From Thermoplasmata archaeon (GTDB taxonomy: Archaea; Thermoplasmatota; Thermoplasmata; Thermoplasmatales; Thermoplasmataceae), in contig JAJZXU010000018.1 in assembly GCA_021806235.1 (NCBI GenBank), forward strand, positions 1 through 64,000: a stretch of 64,000 nt of DNA, read 5' to 3'. The notes below the pieces were generated by a model, which saw only the letters and a program-made list of their open reading frames with translations, searched no databases and was not told the origin of the DNA. Positions 8,590 through 17,135 of the stretch are shown here, in pieces (positions within the stretch are counted from its first letter, which is position 1; every line of letters begins with the position of its first letter). The position numbers and the translations under genes are program-made.

Positions 8590-9637
8590 CACTATCACCT
8601 GTAATTATTATCTTTCTGAATTTCGTGTACATACCATAATCTATAAATTTAACCTTTTCAATCAGCTTCTTTACCGTCGGGGCATTATCCCTTTTATAAT
8701 CCTTCATTTCATCTGTCACTGTAATATCAAAGGCATCTGATCCGGCCCCTGAACCAAATGATACTGCCAAAATTCTATCTCCTGGCTTTGATTCATCCAG
8801 AATCGCTGATAAACCTGTCATCGTTGATCCGGAATATGTATTTCCAATATATGGTGTTAATAACCCGGTTTTATACTGGTCCCCGGTAAAACCAAGAATT
8901 TTTGCGGCCCTTGATGGAAATTTGCCATTTGGCTGGTGGAATACAACATAATCATAATCACTACTTTTTGTATCTCTTCTTTCCATCATTGCCTTTGATG
9001 CGGCCACCACATGCTTGAAATATCCCGGCTCACCTGTAAATCTTTCTCCATGTTTTGGATATGGTTCACCCTCCCTTCTCCAGAAGTCCGGTGTATCCGT
9101 TGAAACGGATAATGTATCATTTATTTCTGCTATTACATTATTTTTCCCTATCAGCATGGCAGTGCCTCCAGCAGATGCGGTGTATTCCAGGGCATCACCC
9201 GGTGCTCCCTGGGATGTATCCGAACCTATAGCAAATCCATATTTTATAAAATTTGAATCCACCATTGCCTTTACATTCTGCATGCCTGCCGTCCCTGCCT
9301 TACATGCAAATTCATAATCGGCGGCAAAGTATTCAAGTGGCATGCCTATTGCTGCTGCAACAATAGTTGCTGTTGGCTTTACAGCATATGGGTGTGATTC
9401 TGAACCGACGTATATTGCCCCAATTTCCTCAGGGTTTACATCCCTTCTTTTCAGTGCGTTTCTTGCGGCCTCAACCGATATTGATGCAACATCTTCATCC
9501 GGAGATGGCACACTCTTACTTAAAATAAATAAATTTTTCTTCATCCTTTCAGGTTCGTCCCCCCATATTCTTGCGATCTCTTCTGGTTTAATCCTGTAAT
9601 ATGGGATATATGAACCATAGCTGACTATTCCTGACAT
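8582..9637 (-). CDS. hydroxymethylglutaryl-CoA synthase
   Basis: 351 residues, the archaeal length. It condenses acetoacetyl-CoA and acetyl-CoA to HMG-CoA, the precursor of mevalonate and so of the isoprenoid membrane lipids. The catalytic triad is intact: Glu in 'VGSESHPYA' (near 78), Cys in 'FACKAGTAG' (near 111) and His in '[10 protein letters not shown]' (near 233). It is the first gene of a three-gene operon with the thiolase-like protein (overlapping by eight bases from the TTG start) and the DUF35 protein. Confidence 0.96.
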   Translation of the reverse strand: MSGIVSYGSYIPYYRIKPEEIARIWGDEPERMKKNLFILSKSVPSPDEDVASISVEAARNALKRRDVNPEEIGAIYVGSESHPYAVKPTATIVAAAIGMPLEYFAADYEFACKAGTAGMQNVKAMVDSNFIKYGFAIGSDTSQGAPGDALEYTASAGGTAMLIGKNNVIAEINDTLSVSTDTPDFWRREGEPYPKHGERFTGEPGYFKHVVAASKAMMERRDTKSSDYDYVVFHQPNGKFPSRAAKILGFTGDQYKTGLLTPYIGNTYSGSTMTGLSAILDESKPGDRILAVSFGSGAGSDAFDITVTDEMKDYKRDNAPTVKKLIEKVKFIDYGMYTKFRKIIITGDSVE

Positions 9638-9933
9638 AAATAGTTAAACAATTATCAATATATAAAAATTAACGTTTATCATAACGTCAATTGACTACAA
9701 TTTATTAATAATAAAAATAGTTAAAGTTAAAATTTCAGTAGGATAGCTTTAACACTTAAATTTACAGTATTCCTGAAATAAAATTATGTATTGTGTAAGA
9801 TTCGTAATGCAATTATTCTGGATCGGAGGAAAATACTGCACCTATATATATTTTGCTGGCGAAAAATAGCCGAAGAAAATAAGCACAGTATCTCAACCGG
9901 AATTTAAATATAACTTTTTTACCCTCCGGAATT
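9638..9933. other. intergenic region without a gene
   Basis: This divergent region of 296 bases between HMG-CoA synthase and the SPFH gene is AT-rich. It contains the TATA box of the SPFH gene near its right end. 'AACGTTTATCATAACGTCAATTGAC' like palindromic patches near 9671-9695 might be regulatory, but I see no gene or RNA. Confidence 0.4.
9902..9912 (+). promoter_or_regulatory. TATA box of the SPFH gene
   Basis: ATTTAAATATA lies about 25 bases before the ATG at 9934. The spacing implies a leaderless message and supports that ATG over the internal one at 9973. Confidence 0.5.
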
Positions 9934-10818
9934 ATGCTTCCAGATAAATGGTACCCTAACAAAGATTTAAATATGGCTTTTCATTATTTGATTATGGCAA
10001 TAAGTTTAGGTTTGATAGGTTTGATAATAATTGTTTTAATAGTTGTTGCAATATTATTATCAGGAATTCATATACTGAAGGAATGGCAGAGAGCGCCTGT
10101 TCTGACACTTGGCAGGTATACAGGATTAAAGGGTCCGGGTCTTGTTTATGTGACGCCCATTATAAGTAAAATAACCGTTGTTTTATCAACAAGAATTCAG
10201 GCTGTGGCATTTAAGACAGAATCAACATTCACACAGGATAACGTTCCGGTAAATGTTGATGCAGTAATGTATTTCCAGGTTATAGATGCCGATAAGGCCG
10301 TTTTAAATGTAGAAAACTATTCAGGTGCAACACAGTTAGCCGCACAGACAACATTAAGGGAAGTTCTCGGTAAATCATCATTTGATGAAATATTATCAGA
10401 AAGGGAGAAAATAGGAGAATCAGCAAGGCAGATTATAGATGAAAAAACTGAGCACTGGGGAGTAAAGGTTTCATCGGTTGAAATCCGTGATGTACTGGTA
10501 CCACAGACACTACAGGATGCCATGTCAAGACAGGCGGCTGCAGAAAGGGAGAGAAGGTCAAGGGTTACGCTGGCACTGGCAGAGGTTGAGGCTGCAGGTA
10601 AAATGGTTGATGCTGCAAAACAGTATGCAAATAATCCTACGGCTTTCCAGTTAAGATGGATGGACATAGTTTACCAGATAGGTCTTGAGGGGAGAGGGTC
10701 ATTAATAATGATACCACAGAATGTACCCGTAGTAGGTGATACTTCACAGTTCTTTACAGCATCAGCATTGAATAACGTATTAAGTAAAAATACTAGCTCA
10801 GGGACTCAAAAACAGTAA
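9934..10818 (+). CDS. SPFH/band 7 (stomatin-like) membrane protein
   Basis: 294 residues. A short head is followed by one membrane segment (about 17-42), then the band 7 domain ('RAPVLTLGRYTGLKGPGLVYVTPII', 'STRIQAVAF', 'VDAVMYFQV', 'IGVKVSSVEIRDV'-type pattern) and an Ala/Glu-rich coiled coil ('AMSRQAAAERERRSR'). Such proteins form large oligomers on membranes and are thought to organise or protect membrane proteases. The usual archaeal partner NfeD is not next to it: the following gene is convergent ksgA, which overlaps it by 26 bases. Start chosen from the TATA box. Confidence 0.93.
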   Translation: MLPDKWYPNKDLNMAFHYLIMAISLGLIGLIIIVLIVVAILLSGIHILKEWQRAPVLTLGRYTGLKGPGLVYVTPIISKITVVLSTRIQAVAFKTESTFTQDNVPVNVDAVMYFQVIDADKAVLNVENYSGATQLAAQTTLREVLGKSSFDEILSEREKIGESARQIIDEKTEHWGVKVSSVEIRDVLVPQTLQDAMSRQAAAERERRSRVTLALAEVEAAGKMVDAAKQYANNPTAFQLRWMDIVYQIGLEGRGSLIMIPQNVPVVGDTSQFFTASALNNVLSKNTSSGTQKQ

Positions 10819-11515
10819 TTAATTCATCTATATTTAATTCATAGGGTCTTCTATCCCTATGGATACCATTATATTTTAATATTGTTGATAACTTTTTTCT
10901 TCTCATTGAAAATATTTTTATTAAAAACTTATCAAAATTAATTATATCAATATCACATTTTTTCTTTTTAATTGAAATAACGGATGAATCAACGTTTGGA
11001 ACAGGTGAAAAAACAGTTCTGCTTACATTGAATAATATGTTTATCTCTGACCTGATCCCTGCATTAACAGTTAACCGTGAAAAATCCTTTGTCCCCGGTC
11101 TGGCAATTAGCCTTAACGCAAATTCTTTCTGAACCATCAGAATGGAATAATCAAAATCAAAATCGAATAATTTGAATATAATTTTTGATGATAGATTATA
11201 TGGTATATTCCCTATAATTTTATTATAATATTCAGGTTCAGTTTCAAGAAAGTTTTCCTTTATTAAATTAAATTTTTTTGATTCAATATAATTATTATAT
11301 TTTTCCGATAAATATGTATAAAATTTATGATCCGGCTCTATGGATGTTAATTTTATGTTATATTTCAGTAATATATCCGTTAATATCCCATAACCGGGAC
11401 CTATTTCAAGAACAGAATCATTGCCATTCAGGTTCAGGGATTTTACTTCCTTAACTGCAATATTTTTATCGTTAAGAAATACCTGGCCATATTTTTTTGA
11501 AAAATTATTATTCAT
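10793..11515 (-). CDS. ksgA: 16S rRNA dimethyladenosine transferase
   Basis: 240 residues. It dimethylates two adjacent adenines near the 3' end of 16S rRNA. AdoMet motif 'LEIGPGYGIL' is at about 36-45 and the catalytic 'NIPYNLSSKI' near 118 (the NxPY motif). 'VQKEFALRL' and 'FSRLTVNAG' are family-typical. It is the last gene of the RNA operon; its start overlaps the stop of the DUF655 gene by four bases. Confidence 0.95.
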   Translation of the reverse strand: MNNNFSKKYGQVFLNDKNIAVKEVKSLNLNGNDSVLEIGPGYGILTDILLKYNIKLTSIEPDHKFYTYLSEKYNNYIESKKFNLIKENFLETEPEYYNKIIGNIPYNLSSKIIFKLFDFDFDYSILMVQKEFALRLIARPGTKDFSRLTVNAGIRSEINILFNVSRTVFSPVPNVDSSVISIKKKKCDIDIINFDKFLIKIFSMRRKKLSTILKYNGIHRDRRPYELNIDELITVFESLS

Positions 11516-12060
11516 CTGGCTACAAACAGTTTATATTTTTCATAACGGTTCTGGAGCTCATCCATTATCCGGTTAACAATCATTTTCTTTGGGTTATGGA
11601 CACTTTTTACCCTCTCTATTATGTCATCAAAGGATTTAAATGGACCTTTTTTCCTTTCATCAAGTATAGCCCACATACTCTTATTGCCGAGACCCGGCAG
11701 CAGTTCAAGTGTATGCATTCTTGAATTTATTGCCTCAGAACTGTTAAAAAAAGCGATAAATTTCTCCGGGTTTTTATCTATTATTGCCTCTACTGTATAT
11801 GGCAATTCACTTACAGCTGCACTTGTTAATTCCTTATATGTAATCCTCCTCTTTATCGATATTACTTTATCCCTTAAATCAGGGGATTTACCTATATATA
11901 TCCTGTCACCCACAGCTATTATGGCATCCGGTTTTGGCAGTATTTCCAGTAGCTTGAACTCACTTTCACCTATTGCAAGCACAAGAGGCGATTTTCTAAA
12001 ACTTTTATCTTCTGCCCTACCCTGCGGAAGATAATCAATAATGTAAGCGTATTCTTCCAT
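11512..12060 (-). CDS. DUF655 family RNA/DNA-binding protein
   Basis: 182 residues, a small archaeal family almost always found between rpoF and ksgA, as here. The N-terminal half is an OB-like domain ('IIDYLPQGR', 'PDAIIAVGDRIYIG') and the C-terminal half has helix-hairpin-helix elements ('LLPGLGNKSMWAILDERKKGPFKSFDDI'-type pattern). A role in RNA processing or ribosome assembly is likely from the context, but no activity is established. It directly abuts rpoF. Confidence 0.88.
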   Translation of the reverse strand: MEEYAYIIDYLPQGRAEDKSFRKSPLVLAIGESEFKLLEILPKPDAIIAVGDRIYIGKSPDLRDKVISIKRRITYKELTSAAVSELPYTVEAIIDKNPEKFIAFFNSSEAINSRMHTLELLPGLGNKSMWAILDERKKGPFKSFDDIIERVKSVHNPKKMIVNRIMDELQNRYEKYKLFVAR

Positions 12061-12369
12061 TTATATAACCTGCATAAGGTCAGTTATACCATCAAGGGAC
12101 TTATCATCAAGATTTATACTATATGAATTTAATATTGCGATTAGCTCTTCCCTTGAAGTCGGTTTTATATCAATTATCTTTATTATTGCCTCTTCTGGAA
12201 GTTTGTGAACCTTATTTATGCTGTCAGCCAGTTCCTTTATGTTTATATTCCTATCATATTTTAAAAAATTTTCAACATATGATAATGTATCTGCCTCGTT
12301 TTTAGATTTGTTCTCTATGTCTATTAACGTATTATAAATTTCAATGTTTGTCCTGTAGGTTATTTTCAT
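12061..12369 (-). CDS. rpoF: RNA polymerase subunit F (Rpb4)
   Basis: 102 residues. It forms the polymerase stalk with subunit E (Rpb7). The HRDC-like fold is recognisable ('EADTLSYVENFLKYDRN', 'LPEEAIIKIIDIKPTSREELIAIL'-type helices). Its ATG overlaps the stop of rpl21e (ATGA), a sign of coupled translation. The order rpl21e, rpoF, DUF655, ksgA is conserved in many Euryarchaeota. Confidence 0.92.
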   Translation of the reverse strand: MKITYRTNIEIYNTLIDIENKSKNEADTLSYVENFLKYDRNINIKELADSINKVHKLPEEAIIKIIDIKPTSREELIAILNSYSINLDDKSLDGITDLMQVI

Positions 12370-12662
12370 TGGTTTAACCTCTTGAGATGAACGGGTGCTG
12401 ATATAACCTTCCTTTCTGTACTCCCTATTTTAAGTTTGAGCACATAGCAATTGCCCTGCATTCCTATTATTTTACCTGTCCTGCCCTGGAAATTATGAAA
12501 TGGCATACCCTTATGTATCGCAGGATTTATAACAACTGCTACAGTATCACCAACATCAAAGGTTTTTAACAAATCATTCACCTTTGGCATACCCTTTTCC
12601 TTTATCCTTTTCGTTAACTTGCTCCTTGAACCTGATCTGGTTCCATTTGACATTCTTGTCAT
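12366..12662 (-). CDS. rpl21e: 50S ribosomal protein L21e
   Basis: 98 residues, the usual size. It has the basic N-terminus ('SGSRSKLTKRIKEKGMPK') and the KOW-like SH3 barrel ('GDTVAVVINPAIHKGMPF', 'GRTGKIIG', 'GNCYVLKLKIG'). AGGTGA eight bases before the ATG supports this start. It lies eight bases after pus10. Confidence 0.96.
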   Translation of the reverse strand: MTRMSNGTRSGSRSKLTKRIKEKGMPKVNDLLKTFDVGDTVAVVINPAIHKGMPFHNFQGRTGKIIGMQGNCYVLKLKIGSTERKVISAPVHLKRLNQ

Positions 12663-12669
12663 TTTTAAT

Positions 12670-13812
12670 TCACCTGCCTATATTCACTACATCCAGACTT
12701 GTTACCTGCAAATTTGAATTACATACGGAAGATAAACTTGGCACTGTTCTGCCACTGTCTCCATTTATTAATTCTTTTATGTATGTACCTGACTCTGCAC
12801 ATATTTTTATTCTGGCTATGTTATTACGTATATCTTCTATATTTATATATTTTATTTCTTTTTTTCTGATTATATCAGATCTATTTCCAAGAACCCTTAA
12901 TGGAGTCCTCTGCTCTATTATTTTATTTTTGAATGTGCGGACTGAGTCTTTAAATTTGCCTATATCGATGTTATCAGGTAATTCTATCACGGCTATATAA
13001 GTTTTATCATATTTTGCTTCTTTTATTTCCTTTATTTTTTCCTTGGAGGTAAACTGTAAATCATTGATAAATACATTTTTATTTGAAGTATTTACCATTT
13101 CCATGAATTCCATTAACTGTATATTCCTTTTTTCAGGTTCAACTACCTCTATAACAAACTCACGGCCATTGCCAAGCATCATTACATCAACATCCTCCCT
13201 GCCGGAACCGTGCAATTTATAATTTTTACCCATAGTTAATTCCATTAATGGTTCACCTATTATTGATTCAATGGATTCACCATCGCCATGGATCCACCTA
13301 GTCTGCGGTATACCCCTTATTTTTTTAATGTATGTCCCATAGATATACAGGGATCTTACTGTTATTTTAACATCATCATATAATGTATTTATCTCAAATA
13401 CAATATCAGCATTTTTTGAAAACTCCTTTTCTGCTTTAGAACTGAAATATTTACCGAATTCACGGTTAAATTCCTTTCTAATGCTCTCTCCCTTATTGCC
13501 AAAGTCATTCTGTATTTTTTCCTCTTTCAGTAATAATTCATCATCGAATTTTGATCCGATTAAAAATGTACTGTATTCATAATCTTTTATTCTGTCATTT
13601 ATAATATTATAATACTTATCAAATTCATTGAATATGCCATTACATAACCAGCAGGAATCATTTATATCTAAATTGCCGTAAAACGAATTGTATGCAAATA
13701 ATAAATGTTTACCCCTTTCCAGATCTGTTAATCCCGTATCTACATCTGCAAAAATTCTACCTGAACATCTTAAACATAAATTATAACTGAATAAGTCTTT
13801 AATGTCTTTCAT
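12670..13812 (-). CDS. pus10: tRNA pseudouridine synthase (positions 54/55)
   Basis: 380 residues. Pus10 makes pseudouridine 55 (and 54) in archaeal tRNA. The N-terminal THUMP-like part holds a zinc site ('LCLRCSGRIF' and 'CWLCNG'); the C-terminal catalytic domain has 'GSGREDVDVMMLGNGREFVIEVVEP', seen here in parts, with the catalytic Asp in 'EDVDV' near 205. The C-terminal 'AESGTYIKELINGDSGRTVPSL' region is typical. In the RNA operon between rpoP and rpl21e. One tRNA in this window (tRNA-Ala at 3520) lacks the U55 this enzyme modifies. Confidence 0.94.
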   Translation of the reverse strand: MKDIKDLFSYNLCLRCSGRIFADVDTGLTDLERGKHLLFAYNSFYGNLDINDSCWLCNGIFNEFDKYYNIINDRIKDYEYSTFLIGSKFDDELLLKEEKIQNDFGNKGESIRKEFNREFGKYFSSKAEKEFSKNADIVFEINTLYDDVKITVRSLYIYGTYIKKIRGIPQTRWIHGDGESIESIIGEPLMELTMGKNYKLHGSGREDVDVMMLGNGREFVIEVVEPEKRNIQLMEFMEMVNTSNKNVFINDLQFTSKEKIKEIKEAKYDKTYIAVIELPDNIDIGKFKDSVRTFKNKIIEQRTPLRVLGNRSDIIRKKEIKYINIEDIRNNIARIKICAESGTYIKELINGDSGRTVPSLSSVCNSNLQVTSLDVVNIGR

Positions 13813-13827
13813 AAAAAATAAAAAAAT

Positions 13828-13959
13828 TTATCTGGACTTTACAACCTTTTCTATACTTGGCCTTTCCTTTATAAATACCCTGGATCCGCATTCGCATTCT
13901 ATATCAGCGGTTCCGAATGATTTTTCCAGTGGCCTGCCACACCTTATACATTTATACAT
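13828..13959 (-). CDS. rpoP: RNA polymerase subunit P (Rpb12/Rpc10)
   Basis: 43 residues, starting 'MYKCIRCGRPLEKSFG' and ending 'ERPSIEKVVKSR'. It is the small zinc-binding polymerase subunit that stabilises the Rpb3/Rpb10/Rpb11 platform. The Cys pairs are Cys4/Cys7 and Cys22/Cys24; the second is C-x-C ('ECECGSRVF') where most members have C-x2-C. It lies two bases after rpl37ae and 15 before pus10, as in other archaea. Confidence 0.93.
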   Translation of the reverse strand: MYKCIRCGRPLEKSFGTADIECECGSRVFIKERPSIEKVVKSR

Positions 13960-13961
13960 AT

Positions 13962-14228
13962 CTATTTGCCCCACTGGCTATTGTTTATATCCTTTACCAC
14001 TTCATTACTGTATTCCGGTGTATATGATCCACCTGCAAATTTATATCTGCAGTGTCTGCACTCCCATATACCATTTGCAACCCTTTTAACCTTTTTCTGT
14101 TTGCATGAGGGGCATGTGTAAAATCCTGTTTTTTGTTTATATATTTTATTCCATTCCTTTCTTACAGTTACACCATATCTTGGGCCGAAACGACCTGAAG
14201 CACCTACCTTTACTGTATGTTTTGTCAT
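13962..14228 (-). CDS. rpl37ae: 50S ribosomal protein L37Ae
   Basis: 88 residues. Start '[19 protein letters not shown]' and zinc ribbon Cys pairs at 'TCPSC' (39-42) and 'ECRHC' (57-60). AGGTGA precedes the ATG. It follows rrp42 by five bases and is followed by rpoP after two bases, all in one operon. Confidence 0.96.
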   Translation of the reverse strand: MTKHTVKVGASGRFGPRYGVTVRKEWNKIYKQKTGFYTCPSCKQKKVKRVANGIWECRHCRYKFAGGSYTPEYSNEVVKDINNSQWGK

Positions 14229-14233
14229 TTAAT

Positions 14234-15016
14234 TCACCTGAAATATTTTTCCCTTAATTTATTACCTATATTACTTGATGTTTTTATAGCTTTCTGTATT
14301 TCTTCTAAAGAGAATTCTCCAATTTCACCCTTTTGCATTGCGTGTATGTTATTATCCTCAGACATTGTCACGGTTATTCTTCCAGTGGAAACCTGCTCTT
14401 CCTCAAGGCTTGCATCACATATTAATTCGTCACCGAGTTTCCACATGGTTACAGCCACTGGTGTGGCATTTACAGGTAATTTGAAATCCTTTTCCCCAAG
14501 TTTTGATCCAGGTATAACGGCATTTTTCAGTGCTGTTACAGCCGCCAGTGTGCATGCATCTATTATGTTTCCATCGTAGTTTAATACATCAATATCAACA
14601 AAGATCATCCATACATTTTTGCCGGATTCTATTACTAACTTTGATGTGTCAATCATTTTACTTTCCCTTATGCCACGGTCAACCACTCTTGAGTATTCTA
14701 TTGCCTGTTCACTTGGTGGACCTGATTCAAAGGTAGGAAATGCCATGGGCAGTAATTCTATATTTAATAATATTACACCCTTATCCGGAGTATCCGCAAA
14801 TGGCTCTCCCTGTTCTATTTTTAATCCGGCCACAACCTTTGTATTTCCGAGTTCTACCATGGCGGAACCTGCGGATTTCGGTATAAAATTCTCCGTTATC
14901 TTTATCTCCCTGTATTCATCCAGGGGTCTCCCATCAAGCCTTTTACCATTTTTTATGCTTTCAAGCATGAAATTTTTTCTTATTTCTGAAATAACTGCAT
15001 TTGAATCCATCGGCAT
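14234..15016 (-). CDS. rrp42: exosome subunit Rrp42 (non-catalytic RNase PH fold)
   Basis: 260 residues from the ATG at 15016, which has GGAGG nine bases upstream; a GTG at 15025 overlaps the rrp41 end and is the alternative. Rrp42 pairs with Rrp41 in the hexameric ring of the archaeal exosome and helps bind RNA but lacks the catalytic Asp. Recognised by 'GKRLDGRPLDEYREIKI', 'SAMVELGNTKVVAGLK', 'FESGPPSEQAIEYSRVVDRGIRES' in parts and 'LNYDGNIIDA'. Confidence 0.95.
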   Translation of the reverse strand: MPMDSNAVISEIRKNFMLESIKNGKRLDGRPLDEYREIKITENFIPKSAGSAMVELGNTKVVAGLKIEQGEPFADTPDKGVILLNIELLPMAFPTFESGPPSEQAIEYSRVVDRGIRESKMIDTSKLVIESGKNVWMIFVDIDVLNYDGNIIDACTLAAVTALKNAVIPGSKLGEKDFKLPVNATPVAVTMWKLGDELICDASLEEEQVSTGRITVTMSEDNNIHAMQKGEIGEFSLEEIQKAIKTSSNIGNKLREKYFR

Positions 15017-15017
15017 T

Positions 15018-15740
15018 TTATTCACCCTCCTCTACATTGTATTTAGACATCAAGGCATTTCTCTGAATTTCCGATATCCTTGGAATAGCATTCATCATCA
15101 TTGAGGTTGCCTCATCAAATTCTTCCTGTGATACCTTGCCATCAAGCTGCAATAAAACAATTTTTTTGGTTCTCGGCAGTATTGCCATGGGTATATCAGC
15201 CTCACCGAAATTATCCTCATCCTTTGATAAATCCAGAACCATTTTACCATCTGCCTTGCCTGCCGTACATCCAACCACCAGATCCCTCATTGGAACACCT
15301 GCATCTGCAACTGCCACTGAAGCTGTGGTTAAACTTGCTATCCTTGTTCCTGCATCTGCCTCAAGGACCTGTATAAAAACATCAACCTCTGCCCTGGGCA
15401 ATTTTTCAAGAACTATTGTAGATTCAAGTGCTTCGGTTATAACCTTTGATATTTCCATTGTCCTTCTATCTGGACCCGGACGTTTTCTTTCTTCTACGGA
15501 ATAGCCGGACATATTATATCTTGCCTTTACTATTGCCCTGTCTATATTCTGGGCATGCTTTGGATATGCTTCACGCACATAAACTGCTGCGATAATTTTA
15601 TTTGCCCCCCATTCTATATATGCGGATCCGTCCGCCTTTTCAACTACACCTGTTTGAATTTTAATTGGCCTCATTTCATTAAGGGCCCTGCCATCAAGCC
15701 TCAAACCATCATCTGTTATAAGCTTTATATTACTTTCCAT
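15018..15740 (-). CDS. rrp41: exosome subunit Rrp41 (catalytic RNase PH fold)
   Basis: 240 residues. This subunit carries the phosphorolytic 3'-5' RNase site of the archaeal exosome. 'GLRLDGRALNEMRPIKI', 'GSAYIEWGANKIIAAVY', 'RRTMEISKVITEALES' and 'EADAGTRIASLTTASVA' hold the RNA- and phosphate-binding Arg/Ser residues; the catalytic Asp lies in 'VVGCTAGKADGKMVLDLSKDE', given in parts. Its ATG overlaps the rrp4 stop (TAATG), and GGTGA precedes it. Confidence 0.96.
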   Translation of the reverse strand: MESNIKLITDDGLRLDGRALNEMRPIKIQTGVVEKADGSAYIEWGANKIIAAVYVREAYPKHAQNIDRAIVKARYNMSGYSVEERKRPGPDRRTMEISKVITEALESTIVLEKLPRAEVDVFIQVLEADAGTRIASLTTASVAVADAGVPMRDLVVGCTAGKADGKMVLDLSKDEDNFGEADIPMAILPRTKKIVLLQLDGKVSQEEFDEATSMMMNAIPRISEIQRNALMSKYNVEEGE

Positions 15741-16408
15741 TAATTTTCACCTTTCAGTTTCTTTAAATATTCTGACATTCTATCTGTCAAACCAATTATG
15801 TGTGCTTCTTTTTCAACTATTTTTATTGCTGTTATTGCATTGCTTACATTATCTACATCGCCATCAATCCATATAAAACCATTCTGCCCTACAATTACCC
15901 TGGTATCTGTTTCATTTTTTATCAGATTTATCATATTTCCACCCTTACCTATTACCCTGGGTACTTTAGGCGGTTTTACGGATATTATTCTTCCGATCTC
16001 GAGTTTTTTTAAGCCATTATCTCTTAATGTCAGCCAGCTCTCCTTTATTTCGTTTGATACAGAAATTTTTGCATATATATAATCCCCTATATTTAAATAT
16101 CTGCCTAAATCACCTGAAGAAACGTGCCATGGTGTATCGTTCATATGTAGTAGGGAATAGTATGGGGAATTTATATCCACCGTCCACATCGTTGCACCTA
16201 TATCCATTATCTTTCCTATAATTTTATCATTTGCCCTTGGTAAATATGGACTGTTAAAAGGAGCAATATCAATAAACTTCTCGCTTTTCTGAACAACACC
16301 AAAATATTCAGAAAAATATTCTGAATTGTTTTCGTACATACCATTTCTTGGCTTAAGATCATCTACATCGACCTTATCACCAGGATAAACTATCTGTTTT
16401 GTTTCCAA
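15740..16408 (-). CDS. rrp4: exosome RNA-binding cap subunit Rrp4
   Basis: 222 residues. It forms the cap with S1 ('GKIMDIGATMWTVDINSPY') and KH ('VPRVIGKGGNMINLIKNET') domains that guide RNA into the Rrp41/Rrp42 ring. The start is a TTG at 16408 with GGGTGA seven bases upstream; no ATG is suitably placed. Normally sdo1 lies directly upstream, but here about 730 bases with an IS605 relic intervene, so rrp4 may depend on readthrough or on a new promoter in that stretch. Confidence 0.95.
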   Translation of the reverse strand: METKQIVYPGDKVDVDDLKPRNGMYENNSEYFSEYFGVVQKSEKFIDIAPFNSPYLPRANDKIIGKIMDIGATMWTVDINSPYYSLLHMNDTPWHVSSGDLGRYLNIGDYIYAKISVSNEIKESWLTLRDNGLKKLEIGRIISVKPPKVPRVIGKGGNMINLIKNETDTRVIVGQNGFIWIDGDVDNVSNAITAIKIVEKEAHIIGLTDRMSEYLKKLKGEN

Positions 16409-16430
16409 TTATTTTCACCCTTAATTATTT

Positions 16431-16725
16431 TTATGAATGTATTCTACTTATATATTTATATTTGCCGTTACATGCCAAATAAAGTAAACCCGCTTCCTGC
16501 TTCATCCGGTGTGTTTGTTCTGCAGCGGTAACACCATGTCCACAGGCTTAAAATCGGGAATGTCTTTCCCTACTTTGTGTAAACCTATATTTTTAATGTT
16601 TATATTAAAGCCTTACCGGTACCTGGATCACAATCATTACATTTATAAATTCCATTATTAAATGTTAAATCTAAATTAATTATCTGTGAATTATCAGGGC
16701 AAATTCTAAATTTATAGGCTGACAT
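16431..16725 (-). pseudogene. tnpB: IS605-family TnpB relic with large internal deletion
   Basis: The first about 27 codons match the TnpB N-terminus ('MSAYKFRICPDNSQIINLD'). They run directly into a TnpB-like C-terminus: 'YKCNDC' (zinc knuckle), then in another frame 'INIKNIGLHKVGKDIPDF' and 'FKPVDMVLPLQNKHT', and in a third frame 'MKQEAGLLYLACNGK', which ends the protein at 16431. The catalytic core (about 300 residues) is missing and there are two frame changes. It cannot encode an active nuclease. Upstream (16755-16779) lies a hairpin of the type found at IS200/IS605 ends. Confidence 0.7.
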
Positions 16726-16754
16726 AATTACCTTTTCATCAGGATATCTCCAAG

Positions 16755-16779
16755 CTCCCCACCTATTCAGGGGTGGGAG
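16755..16779 (-). repeat. hairpin, probable IS200/IS605 end
   Basis: CTCCCCACC, a seven-base loop, then GGGTGGGAG: eight pairs with one bulge. Imperfect hairpins at the ends are what the single-strand transposase TnpA recognises. It sits 30 bases before the TnpB start, as expected for a left end. Confidence 0.5.
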
Positions 16780-17135
16780 GAATTGAAGGTTAAAGTTCAG
16801 CCCCTTGCCATACTTCCTTAGCTGTACCTTTTTTACGTTTACATCCATCTTTTTTCCTCCTTTTTTAATAATCACTTGTTTGCCAACACTATGGATTCCC
16901 ACTACGTCTCATTCCTCTTTCTGGAAAATAACAGGAGCTCCTGGTTGCAATGAATACATTCTCTTCCGTATAGAAGGTTTAAAGCCTTTTCTGTTCGGTT
17001 GCAGGCTTATGTGCTTCTTTTATGTATTTCTTTAATATATATGTTTGCATTAATCCCATAACCATGGTTGCTGGCTTTCCGCTTATATTTTACAGGCCTA
17101 TGGATAAAATATTTTTATTATAGCTCTATTATAAA
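16780..17135. other. degenerate sequence between the TnpB relic and sdo1
   Basis: About 350 bases with scattered, stop-interrupted minus-strand reading frames ('IRKRMYSLQPGAPVIFQKEE', 'KVQLRKYGKGLNFNLQ'). AAGGAGGAAAAAAG followed by ATG near 16850 looks like a start with a ribosome binding site, but only about 40 codons follow before the hairpin. This may be the remains of a second transposon-borne gene. No intact gene is visible. Confidence 0.4.
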
